Below are positions 1 through 7,570 of a stretch of DNA of 64,000 bases, piece after piece. A program made the position numbers and the translations under genes. The stretch is from the NCBI GenBank assembly GCA_025358255.1, contig JANYKC010000095.1:1-64000 (forward strand), in the 5' to 3' direction. The notes under the pieces are model-generated. The model ran no database searches. It saw only the letters and a program-made list of their open reading frames with translations, and was not told the origin of the DNA. The DNA is from Spirochaetaceae bacterium. GTDB taxonomy: Bacteria; Spirochaetota; Spirochaetia; Treponematales; Rectinemataceae. The number at the start of each line of letters is the position of its first letter. Within the stretch, counting starts at the first letter, position 1.

Positions 1-38
1 GCGTTCCATGAAATATCGGGAATCCGTGGTGACCTGAA

Positions 39-1217
39 TTGTTTTCCAGGCCCTGGATCATGGGATTCCCGCGATGCTTTCTCATGGATCAGACGAAAGA
101 AGCGCGGGAAGGGATTGGAAAAGAGAGCGGGAGGCTACACCATGTCGCGATCGACGAAGCCCATTGCGTACCTGAGTGGGGCGAAAGCTTCAGGCCAGCC
201 TATCTTGGACTTGGCGCCGTCCTCGCTGCCTTGCGGCCGCCCGCGGCGACGGCCTTCACGGCTACCGCAAGTCCGTCGATCCTCGAGGCGATGTCGCGCT
301 TTCTTTTTGGCGATGATCCCTGGACCCTTGTCGAGGGCGACCCTGACCGGCCCAATATCGCCTACGCAGTAAGGCGGAGCCTGGCCCGTGAGCGAAGCCT
401 TGAAACCCTCCTCCGCGAGCTTCCCCGACCGACGATCGTGTTCGCTGGTTCACGCAAAGCCACGGAAATACTGGCAGAGCGCTTCCAGCGCCGTCTGGGA
501 TGCGGTGAAATCCGCTTTTACCATGCGGGCCTCCTTCCTGCTGAGAAGCGTGCGCTCGAGGCCTGGTTCTATTCGAGCAAGGACGGAATACTCATGTCCA
601 CCTGCGCGTACGGCATGGGCGTCGATAAAAAGGACATCAGGACCGTCATCCATTACGACCCTCCACCTTCAATCGAGGCGTATCTCCAGGAATCGGGGAG
701 GGCCGGCCGGGATGGAAAAGCCGCCGCCGCTGTCCTCGTCCTCGGAACGGAAGCCGACAGGGGAGTCTGTCGGGAAGGGGATCCGCTTCGGAGGGCCCGC
801 AGAGAGGCGCTTCTCAACTACGGTCGGGATTCACGGCGATGCAGGCGCGAGGCCCTTCTGGCCATGCTCGGATCGGAGCTTCGATCGCCGTGTACGGGTT
901 GCGACGTATGCTCAGGCAAGGCCGAGTCAGGCATCGAGGGCGAAGCCCAGATCTCCGCGTTCGCCCGGGGCAATCCGCGCCGCTACGACACGGCAGGGGC
1001 GCTCCGCCTCCTGCTGGGCAAGGGAGGTGAGCCGCCTGCCTGTGCGGCCTCGGGGGGGCTCGACGGATGGCGGCAGGAGGATGCCGCGGCGGCCCTTCGC
1101 GCGGCATCGGACAGCGGCATGATCAGGTTCGCGGAAAAAGGTCTCTGGAAAGGAAGGCTCATTCCTCGATCTCGATGCTCTCCTCGGCTTCGGCTTTCTT
1201 TTCCTTGGCTTTCTTGA
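39..1217 (+). pseudogene. RecQ-family DNA helicase, decayed fragment
   Basis: The readable part is clearly RecQ-like: motif II IDEAHCVPEWG, motif III TATAS, motif VI QESGRAGRDG, and a zinc-binding segment with Cys residues (CRREALL, then CTGCDVC). The N-terminal ATPase half with Walker A is missing. In this frame a TGA lies at 30-32, just before the first possible start (TTG at 39). Another frame at about 47-97 reads QALDHGIPAMLSHGSDE, which resembles the RecQ region after motif Ia and suggests a frameshift plus a small deletion near 95. The C-terminus also runs on: the last 18 residues are the antisense of the convergent gene at 1159-1386. A functional helicase is unlikely unless the left edge contains a sequence error. 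Confidence 0.72.
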
Positions 1218-1386
1218 TCATCTTCTTCGGGGGATGAAGGGAAATGCGCGGCGCCGTCCTGAAGACGATCCCCACGTAGCGCAGCAATGCCCACGTCACA
1301 AGGATGGCGACTGCCATCGCGGGGACGCGCCAGTCCGAGAAAACGCGAAGCAGAAGCACCTTGTAGTCGACCTCAAATGGCCCCAT
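1159..1386 (-). CDS. Small single-pass membrane protein, unknown function
   Basis: A 75-residue protein starting MGPFEVDYK, with one hydrophobic segment (about residues 18-38, AMAVAILVTWALLRYVGIV) and a charged tail rich in Lys and Glu ending SIEIEE. I chose ATG 1386 because GGGAGG lies 7-8 nt upstream and the ATG follows the TGA of the upstream PilZ gene by one base, so the two genes are almost certainly co-transcribed. No family is recognised. The topology suggests a short N-terminus outside or in the membrane and a charged cytoplasmic tail. Pairing with a PilZ protein hints at a cyclic-di-GMP related role, but that is inference from position only. Confidence 0.7.
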   Translation of the reverse strand: MGPFEVDYKVLLLRVFSDWRVPAMAVAILVTWALLRYVGIVFRTAPRISLHPPKKMIKKAKEKKAEAEESIEIEE

Positions 1387-1387
1387 C

Positions 1388-2599
1388 TCAGCCTCCCTGC
1401 CCGCCCACGAGCGCGGCTTCGGCCCCATAGAGCCCCTGTGAAAGGAGGGTCATGGCGGCTGGATCGAGGTTTTCCATGACTAGACCGTAATAGGAGCGTC
1501 CATCCTCCTCGAAATGGCGCACGACCCGGCCGATACAGGCGTGCCTGGAGGCTCCGATGCCGAGAAGGAGGTTGATGCGCGAGCCTGCCTTGAAACGGGG
1601 TTGTCCCGCGCCGAGCCCGACGAGGATGCCGGTCGGGCTCGCGTCCACGATGGCGCCACGACGGGGAGCGGACTCGGGCTTTCCTCCGTCAAAATAGCCA
1701 TAGCTCTTTAGAAACCAGGCCAAGAGCCGGGAAAAGTCCCAGGCGAAATCGAGCATTCGGAAATCGAAGGGGCGCTTGGAATCCCGGTTCTTCGCCAGAT
1801 AGACGACGCCTATCGTGTATCGGTAGTACCGGACGGGGCACCAGAGGGCGGCTTCCATGCCGGAAAGGCCTTTCTCGTCGAGGAAGGCGCCGAGCCGAGC
1901 CGATGAAGAAAGGCCGAAATCGTCAGTAAAATCCTCAAGCCTGGCCTTGGTGATGACCCTTCCCTCCGGGTAAGGATCGACCAAAGGCAATCCGGAAAGG
2001 ACGGAAGGGATGAAGAGGGCACGGCCATAATTGGAGACGATCTGCTCCCCAAGGTCCTGGGGGCCCCTCCCCTCCTTGAACATGATGACATGGTTTTCGT
2101 CGGTCAGCTCCTCGGCCTTGGCCTTGAAACTTTCAATGAGATGACCAAGGGAATCCGCCTTCAGACCGCCCCTGGATTCCGGGAGGTCGACTTCCGTGTA
2201 CTCCCGCGAAACCGGGCAGGAGAGATCGAGGCCGCCATCGGGAAGGATGAGGTCGAGCGAAAGGTCCCGAGGAGGGCGCACACGCGGCCATTTGCGCGAC
2301 ATGCCTCGATACATGGATTCAGGGTAGGCGATCTCAAGGGACTGGTGCCCCGATTTGCGGATCGTGCTTTCGAATACGAAGGCTTGCCCCCGGAAATCGA
2401 AATATACGCTCACCTTTTCCCAAGTCTTGAAAACCGCCGCCTCTCCATCCTTGGGAGTGAATCGAACGAGGCTGCGATCGGCGCTCTCCATGGCGCAGGC
2501 GATGGTCCTGCCCTGGGCTTGGATCCGTGCGACAGTCTTGCCCTCGGCGGCGGTGAAAATGATGAACTCCCTTTCGACCCTCTCGATGCGCGCAGCCAA
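1388..2599 (-). CDS. PilZ-type c-di-GMP effector with an inserted middle domain
   Basis: A 403-residue cytoplasmic protein with no signal peptide or membrane segment. The N-terminal 95 residues resemble the YcgR-like beta-rich domain before PilZ. An RxxxR element is at 102-106 (RKWPR). The partner element DxSxxG is at 319-324 (DASPTG), followed by typical PilZ beta strands (INLLLGIG, YYGLVMENLD). In ordinary PilZ domains the two elements are about 20-35 residues apart. Here about 210 residues intervene, with a GAF-like feel (HVIMFKEG, PLVDPYPEG), probably the spirochaetal DUF1577 layout. A paralogue with the same layout is at 62386-63645. The TTG start is supported because both proteins then have 12 residues before a shared (V/I)E(R/K)EF block. 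Binding of c-di-GMP is inferred. Confidence 0.75.
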   Translation of the reverse strand: MAARIERVEREFIIFTAAEGKTVARIQAQGRTIACAMESADRSLVRFTPKDGEAAVFKTWEKVSVYFDFRGQAFVFESTIRKSGHQSLEIAYPESMYRGMSRKWPRVRPPRDLSLDLILPDGGLDLSCPVSREYTEVDLPESRGGLKADSLGHLIESFKAKAEELTDENHVIMFKEGRGPQDLGEQIVSNYGRALFIPSVLSGLPLVDPYPEGRVITKARLEDFTDDFGLSSSARLGAFLDEKGLSGMEAALWCPVRYYRYTIGVVYLAKNRDSKRPFDFRMLDFAWDFSRLLAWFLKSYGYFDGGKPESAPRRGAIVDASPTGILVGLGAGQPRFKAGSRINLLLGIGASRHACIGRVVRHFEEDGRSYYGLVMENLDPAAMTLLSQGLYGAEAALVGGQGG

Positions 2600-2617
2600 G
2601 GTGGAACCCCCAGATTG

Positions 2618-2623
2618 ATTATA
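2618..2623 (-). promoter_or_regulatory. Candidate -10 box for the PilZ gene
   Basis: Read on the minus strand this is a perfect TATAAT, 18 bases upstream of the TTG start at 2599, in the only gap between the divergent PilZ gene and pgi. No good -35 is seen 16-18 bp upstream, so the site is a candidate only. If used, the leader would be very short, with only a weak G-rich Shine-Dalgarno. Confidence 0.35.
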
Positions 2624-2649
2624 CCACTTTTTTCGATACGTGATGTACC

Positions 2650-2678
2650 TTGATGAAGGCCCTTCCGAGCTATATCAT
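2650..2678 (+). promoter_or_regulatory. Candidate sigma-70 promoter of the pgi operon
   Basis: TTGATG at 2650-2655, a 17-bp spacer, then TATCAT at 2673-2678, in an AT-rich island ahead of pgi. The start codon is 63 bp further on. This is the only plausible promoter seen before the run of plus-strand genes to 11793. Confidence 0.45.
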
Positions 2679-2688
2679 TGATATCAAT
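2677..2688. promoter_or_regulatory. 12-bp palindrome at the pgi promoter
   Basis: ATTGATATCAAT is a perfect inverted repeat overlapping the end of the candidate -10 box, so it would sit over the transcription start. The placement suits an operator. No regulator is identified, and the half-sites are too close for an FNR site. Confidence 0.3.
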
Positions 2689-2741
2689 ACGATACACGGG
2701 CTGTAACGAAATGAAACGCCCATCGGACAAAGGAGAACCCA

Positions 2742-4319
2742 ATGGCAAGCTATACGAACCTTGATTCAGCGAAATCTTTCAAGGAGCTAGCCGGCCACGC
2801 GCCCCCCCCCGATCTTGCGGCCCTCATCGATCCTGACCGCGTCGCGATTTGCGAGATACCGATGGGCGGCGGCCTTTCCTTCAATTACGCCGCAAGCCCC
2901 GTTGATGGAGATTGCATCGCGATACTCTCCCGCCTGGCCGAAGAACAGGAGATGGTCGAGAAATTTCGCCTCCTGGCGGGCGGTGAAATGATGAATACCG
3001 GAGAGAAGCGCCTCGTCCTCCATCACCTGTGCAGGGGCGAGTTGGCCGGACCTGTTGTCCGCGACGGCCGCGACTTTGGCGCATTCTATAGCGGCGAACT
3101 TGCGAAGGTCAGAACCTTCGTGGAATCCGTCCATTCTGGAAAGATCCTCGGCTCGACTGGGCGCCGTTTCGAAACCGTTGTCCAGATCGGGATCGGTGGA
3201 TCGGACCTGGGGCCCCGGGCCCTTTATCTAGCGCTCGAGCGCTGGTCCAAGGCCCAAGGCCGGCTCAGGATGCAGGCGCGCTTCATCTCCAATGTCGATC
3301 CGGATGACGCCGACAATGTCCTGGCTTCCTTGGATCTTGCCTCCAGCCTCTTCATCCTCGTGTCGAAATCGGGAACGACCCAAGAGACGCTGGCCAACGA
3401 AACCCTCGTTCGCGCCCGGCTCTCTGGCCATGGCCTGGATCCCTCAAAGCACATGGTGGCAGTGACAAGCGAGACCAGCCCCTTGGCAAAAAGCCCCCGG
3501 TATCTCGCTTCGTTCTTCATGGACGACTATATCGGCGGCCGTTATTCCTCCACGAGCGCCGTGGGCGGTGCCGTCCTTTCCCTTGCCCTCGGCTTCGAAA
3601 CCTTCTCTGAGTTCCTCGCAGGCGCCCATGAAGAGGACCTGCTGGCCCTGCAGCGCGATCCGCTCAGGAACCCAGCCCTCCTTGATGCCCTTATCGGCGT
3701 TTACGAGAGGAACGTGCTTGGCATGGGAGCAACGGCTGTCCTTCCCTATGCCGAATCGCTTTCGCGTTTCCCCGCCCACCTCCAGCAACTCGACATGGAA
3801 TCGAATGGCAAGCGTGTCAATCGAAGGGGAGAGGCGATTGCCTACAAGACAGGGCCCCTTGTCCTGGGCGAACCGGGGACAAATGGACAGCACTCCTTCT
3901 ACCAACTCCTCCACCAGGGAACGGATATCATCCCCCTCCAGTTCATCGGCTTTTGCGAAAACCAGATTTCCCCCGATGTCCTCTGCGAGGGCTCTACGAG
4001 CCGGGAAAAACTCAATGCGAACCTCGCGGCCCAGATAGTCGCCTTTTCCTGCGGAAAGGGCGACACGAACGCGAACAAGCATTTTCCAGGTGGCCGCCCT
4101 TCAACCCTCATACACGGGCAAAAACTCGACGCGCGAGCCCTAGGTGCCCTTCTGGCGCATTACGAGAACAAGGTTGTCTTCCAGGGTTTTGCCTGGAACA
4201 TCAATAGCTTCGACCAGGAGGGGGTCCAGCTCGGCAAGCTCCTTGCGAAAAAAGTCCTTGAGGGTGCCGATGGCGCCCTTGCTTCCTATGCCACCTTGCT
4301 TGGCCTTGGAAGGAAATGA
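2742..4319 (+). CDS. pgi: Glucose-6-phosphate isomerase
   Basis: Interconverts glucose 6-phosphate and fructose 6-phosphate in glycolysis and sugar-phosphate supply for the cell wall. The protein is 525 residues, the usual size. Both family signatures are visible: IGGRYSSTSAVGG, and FDQEGVQLGK near the C-terminus with the catalytic Lys. The catalytic Glu lies in QQLDMESNGK and the His in GTNGQHSFYQLLHQGT; the phosphate loop is GIGGSDLG. The start ATG has AAAGGAG 7 nt upstream. A nine-base C tract falls at codons 21-24 (Ala-Pro-Pro-Pro). The stop overlaps the murG start by four bases (ATGA). Confidence 0.97.
   Translation: MASYTNLDSAKSFKELAGHAPPPDLAALIDPDRVAICEIPMGGGLSFNYAASPVDGDCIAILSRLAEEQEMVEKFRLLAGGEMMNTGEKRLVLHHLCRGELAGPVVRDGRDFGAFYSGELAKVRTFVESVHSGKILGSTGRRFETVVQIGIGGSDLGPRALYLALERWSKAQGRLRMQARFISNVDPDDADNVLASLDLASSLFILVSKSGTTQETLANETLVRARLSGHGLDPSKHMVAVTSETSPLAKSPRYLASFFMDDYIGGRYSSTSAVGGAVLSLALGFETFSEFLAGAHEEDLLALQRDPLRNPALLDALIGVYERNVLGMGATAVLPYAESLSRFPAHLQQLDMESNGKRVNRRGEAIAYKTGPLVLGEPGTNGQHSFYQLLHQGTDIIPLQFIGFCENQISPDVLCEGSTSREKLNANLAAQIVAFSCGKGDTNANKHFPGGRPSTLIHGQKLDARALGALLAHYENKVVFQGFAWNINSFDQEGVQLGKLLAKKVLEGADGALASYATLLGLGRK
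2802..2810 (+). repeat. C9 homopolymer inside pgi
   Basis: Nine consecutive C near the 5' end of pgi, encoding Pro-Pro-Pro. Slippage by one base would truncate the enzyme early. It is one of only two 9-base homopolymers I noticed; the other is at 18199-18207. Confidence 0.9.
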
Positions 4320-5428
4320 GGATGGTCGACAGCCGTGTCGTGGTTTTCACCGGCGGAGGCAGCGGTGGACACATATACCCCGGCCTGGCTGTCATCGAAA
4401 GCCTCAGGAAGGGCTTTGCCGGCCGCATTGTCTGGATCGGCTCGAAAAAAGAATCCGACAGGACCGCGGTCGAGGCGGCCGGCATTGAATACCTGGCCAT
4501 ACCGGCGGGCAAGCTCAGGCGCTCATTCTCCCCCGAAAATGCGCTCGACGCCTTTCGGGTCATTGGAGGGTATTTCGCGGCCCGCGGATTCTTGAAACGG
4601 CTGCGGCCTATCCTCCTTTTCTCGAAGGGAGGCTATGTGAGCGTCCCGCCCTGCAGGGCAGCGGCAAGCCTCGGGATTCCTGTCTTCACCCATGAATCGG
4701 ACTACTCCCCCGGCCTTGCCACGAGGCTCAATGCCAAACGGGCCGAGCGGATCCTCGTGAGCTATGACGAGACGAGATCCCGTTTTGGCCCGGAGCTCCA
4801 CGGTCGCGTCGTCACCATCGGAAACCCTGTCCGGTCGGCCATCCGGCAAGGCGATCCCGGACGCGGTCGGGAGATCCTCGGTGCGGAGGCAGGGGTGCCC
4901 ATCGTGCTGTTCATCGGGGGAAGCCAGGGTGCCCGGCAGGTGAACGAACTTGCCCGCTGTGTCCTTCCATCGCTTCGCGCCAGGGCGATAGTGGTCCACC
5001 AGACCGGTGATGAGGGAAGCGAGGGCACGAAAGGACTTCCGGACGGCCGCTACTTCCCCTACCCCTACATAAGGGAGGAACTGCCCCACATCATGGCGGC
5101 CGCCGACCTCGTGGTCGGCCGCTCGGGCGCGGGGATGGTCTGGGAAGCAGGCGCATTGGGCAAGCCCATGGTGCTCATTCCCCTTTCAGGCCCGGGCACG
5201 AGGGGCGACCAGGTCGACAACGCAAGGCTTTTCGAAAGGTCCGGCGCGGCGACCGTCCTCGTCGGCGAATCGGCGACGCCGGACTCGCTCTCGAAAGCCA
5301 TCAATTGGTATCTTGATGATCCCGCGCGCGCGAAGGCGTCGGGAGAGGCCGCGCGAGTCATCGCGGGGCGGGACGCCGCAACCGCTGCGGCCGCACTCAT
5401 CCTTGAACGAATCGGAGGGAAACCATGA
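4316..5428 (+). CDS. murG: MurG, lipid II-forming GlcNAc transferase
   Basis: Transfers GlcNAc from UDP-GlcNAc to lipid I at the inner face of the cytoplasmic membrane, making lipid II. The GT28 fold is shown by the N-terminal glycine loop GGGSGGHIYPGLA, the acceptor-side HESDYSPGLATRLNA, the second-domain loop FIGGSQGARQVNELA and the donor-binding region GRSGAGMVWEAGALGKP with a QVDNA ending. At 370 residues it is full length. The start ATG (4316) overlaps the pgi stop; an in-frame ATG at 4322 is also possible. It lies far from the dcw cluster at 49-58 kb, where murG is normally found between ftsW and murC, and sits instead in a pgi-cvpA-holB operon. Confidence 0.95.
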   Translation: MRMVDSRVVVFTGGGSGGHIYPGLAVIESLRKGFAGRIVWIGSKKESDRTAVEAAGIEYLAIPAGKLRRSFSPENALDAFRVIGGYFAARGFLKRLRPILLFSKGGYVSVPPCRAAASLGIPVFTHESDYSPGLATRLNAKRAERILVSYDETRSRFGPELHGRVVTIGNPVRSAIRQGDPGRGREILGAEAGVPIVLFIGGSQGARQVNELARCVLPSLRARAIVVHQTGDEGSEGTKGLPDGRYFPYPYIREELPHIMAAADLVVGRSGAGMVWEAGALGKPMVLIPLSGPGTRGDQVDNARLFERSGAATVLVGESATPDSLSKAINWYLDDPARAKASGEAARVIAGRDAATAAAALILERIGGKP

Positions 5429-5982
5429 ACGCACTCGATTGGGTCTGCCTTGGCGTCATCCTGCTCCTCGCCATCCGCTGCCTCGTGCGCGGCTTCGTCG
5501 CCGAGGTCCTGTCGGTGGCCGCCTACGTGGTGGGAGCCGCCGCGGCCCTCGTCCTCTACAAGCAGGCAGGCGCTTTCCTAGCCTCGAAATTCGCGGGGCT
5601 TCCCCTGCCCGAGGGAGTCGCGTTCCTGGTGCTGTTCGCCATCGCCTTCCTCCTGACGCGCCTCCTCGGGAAGATGCTCAAGGAAGGCCTCGAGGCGGCC
5701 AACCTGGCCGCCTTCGACCGGATCGGGGGCTTTGTCCTGGGCGCATTCGAAGGCCTCGTCGCCGTTTCCATCCTCCTCATCGCCATCCAGGCGATAGGCG
5801 GCATCGTCGACACCTCGAAACTCCTCGCAGGCTCGGTTTTCGCCAAGGCCATCCTCCCGATCGTCGGGCCCGAGGTGGCCAAGGCCATCGGAGGCAAGGG
5901 TACGGGGCCTGTCATCAAGCTGCCGGAACTCCCCAAGCAGGGATTGCCGCAGTCCCTGACGCTCCCCATCAAGAAACCCTGA
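5425..5982 (+). CDS. cvpA: CvpA-family membrane protein
   Basis: A 185-residue integral membrane protein with about four hydrophobic segments and the family pattern of an N-terminal Asp-Trp (NALDWVCLGVILLLAIR), a Arg-Gly-Phe loop (LVRGFVAEVLS) and FDRIGGFVLGAFEGL in the middle. CvpA proteins were named for colicin V production and are now linked to envelope integrity; the precise molecular role is not known. Its ATG overlaps the murG stop by four bases, so it is translationally coupled to murG, which fits an envelope role. Confidence 0.9.
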   Translation: MNALDWVCLGVILLLAIRCLVRGFVAEVLSVAAYVVGAAAALVLYKQAGAFLASKFAGLPLPEGVAFLVLFAIAFLLTRLLGKMLKEGLEAANLAAFDRIGGFVLGAFEGLVAVSILLIAIQAIGGIVDTSKLLAGSVFAKAILPIVGPEVAKAIGGKGTGPVIKLPELPKQGLPQSLTLPIKKP

Positions 5983-5996
5983 GGCCGGAATAGCCG

Positions 5997-7379
5997 ATGT
6001 TCGAGAACCTCCTTGGCCAGGACGAGGTCATTGCCCAGCTTCGGGCTGACCTCAGTTCGGCCTCGATGCCTAAATCCATCCTCTTCTCCGGACCCTGCGC
6101 ATCCGGGAAGCAGACCGCTGCGCTGGAACTCGCCCGCGTCCTTTCTTGCCAGGCAGGCGGCCCAGGGAACGATGCAGGAACAGGCGACCGCGCCTCCTGG
6201 AACTGCAGCTGCCCTGCCTGCGCGCGGCATCGCCTCCTTGCCCATCCCGATCTCCTCCTCATGGGTCCGCGGACCTTCCCCGAGGAGATACCTGCGGCCT
6301 TGGCGGTCTATGGCCGCGCTCCGGCGCGGGCCAGCGCCTTCTTCTTCCTCAGGGCTGTGCGGAAGCTATGCAAGCGCTTTGATCCGGCGCTCTTTGAAGG
6401 GGAGGAGAGCCGGCTGGCCAAAGCCGCCCCCCTCCGCAGGGAGATAGAGGAACGCATCGACCTGATCCATCCCGATGCCCTGCCTGGCAGCCCGGATGCC
6501 ACCGCAGGCTTGGAGGCGGCAAGATCGGTCGCCGATACCGCCCGCAAGCTCGAAGCCTTCGTGCCGGATACCACGCCCATCTTCATGATCAGGGCAGCAG
6601 GCTACTGGTCGCGCCTGGCGCCGAGCGGCCTCGCGAAGACCATCATAATCGAGGCAGCCGACCGCATGCTCGAGGGCTCGCGCAACGCACTCCTCAATAT
6701 CCTGGAGGAGCCGCCGGCAAGCCTCGAATTCATCCTCCTGACCCCGCGAAGGAATGCCCTCATGGCTACCGTCCTTTCGCGCGTGAGGCCCTATGTCTTC
6801 AAGGCGCGCAGCCGCGACGAGGAAAGGCTCGTGCTGGAGCGCGTATTCAAGAGCCAGGGCGAGGAGCCGCGGAGTTCCCGGCACGGTGGCGCCATCGAGG
6901 CCTTCCTCCTGGCGCAGCGCCCCTTCCCTCCCGACCAGGCCAGGCGGCGCGCGCGCACCTTCCTTTTCGCGGCGGCGGCCAGGCGCGCGCGCAGGGGTGA
7001 ACTGGATCCGGGGCTGGCAGTCCTGGCCTCTCCGGCCCAGGAGGAGCGAGCGGATTTCGACCCCGCGATCGCCGCCCTCGCCGATTCCGGCGCGGAGCCT
7101 TCCGAGATCGGCGACGCCGCCTTGGCGACCCTCGCGGCCGACACCAAGGATTTCGGCGCCAAGGACGATGCCTACTCCTCCTCCTTCCCAAGTTTCCTCG
7201 CGGCCCTCTCGGAACTCCTCGGCGAGGCCTTGCGCCTGCCAGGCCTTGGCAGCGATGGCCTCCTTCTCATCGAGGAATGGGCCCGGCTCATCAGGGAGGC
7301 CAAGGCGCAGAACGAAACCCTCAACCGAAGTCCGGGCCTCCTCGTCGAAAGCCTCCTCTATGCCATGGGCGGCGCATAG
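5997..7379 (+). CDS. holB: DNA polymerase III delta-prime-like clamp-loader subunit
   Basis: A 460-residue AAA+ protein. It starts MFENLLGQDEVIAQL as DnaX/HolB proteins do, and has a P-loop GPCASGKQT at 32-40, a four-Cys zinc cluster (about 51, 70, 72, 75) and the sensor/SRC-like stretch NALLNILEEPP. An unusual insert of about 100 residues between the zinc module and the sensor region makes it longer than typical delta-prime (about 330). It would take part in loading the sliding clamp at the replication fork. It lies 14 bp after cvpA. DnaX tau/gamma cannot be excluded, but the poor conservation after the P-loop favours delta-prime. Confidence 0.82.
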   Translation: MFENLLGQDEVIAQLRADLSSASMPKSILFSGPCASGKQTAALELARVLSCQAGGPGNDAGTGDRASWNCSCPACARHRLLAHPDLLLMGPRTFPEEIPAALAVYGRAPARASAFFFLRAVRKLCKRFDPALFEGEESRLAKAAPLRREIEERIDLIHPDALPGSPDATAGLEAARSVADTARKLEAFVPDTTPIFMIRAAGYWSRLAPSGLAKTIIIEAADRMLEGSRNALLNILEEPPASLEFILLTPRRNALMATVLSRVRPYVFKARSRDEERLVLERVFKSQGEEPRSSRHGGAIEAFLLAQRPFPPDQARRRARTFLFAAAARRARRGELDPGLAVLASPAQEERADFDPAIAALADSGAEPSEIGDAALATLAADTKDFGAKDDAYSSSFPSFLAALSELLGEALRLPGLGSDGLLLIEEWARLIREAKAQNETLNRSPGLLVESLLYAMGGA

Positions 7380-7382
7380 TCG

Positions 7383-7545
7383 ATGAGGCGTTTTTTCGAG
7401 CGTGCGATGGCATCGCCATCGGGCAAGGATAAGCCGTGAGGCGCTTTTTCGAGCGTGCGATGGCATCGCCATCGGGCAAGGATAAGCCGTGAGGCGCTTT
7501 TTCGAGCGCGCGATGGCATCGCCATCGGGCAAGGATAAGCCGTGA
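7383..7545 (+). other. Three chained 18-codon mini-ORFs
   Basis: Each repeat unit encodes MRRFFERAMASPSGKDKP and then TGA. The frames are 7383-7439 (ATG start), 7436-7492 and 7489-7545 (GTG starts). Each stop overlaps the next GTG as GTGA, and the last overlap is with the kinase GTG at 7542. The first ten residues equal those of the kinase. They may act as a translational coupling ladder or be a neutral by-product of repeat expansion. No function is known. Confidence 0.6.
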
Positions 7546-7570
7546 GGCGCTTTTTCGAGCGCGCGATGGC
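7384..7570 (+). repeat. 53-bp tandem repeat, about 3.5 copies, at a kinase start
   Basis: Units start at 7384, 7437, 7490 and 7543; the fourth is partial (28 bp) and runs into the kinase gene. Copies are nearly identical, differing by a few C/T changes. Each full unit holds the Shine-Dalgarno-like AAGGAT, and an inverted repeat CGATGGC-ATC-GCCATCG (7405-7421, 7458-7474 and 7511-7527). The unit therefore duplicates the kinase translation start region: leader plus the first ten codons. Confidence 0.95.

Noticed and set aside
7384-7570. CRISPR array
   Set aside because: The repeat units are directly adjacent with no unique spacers, and no cas genes are in the window.
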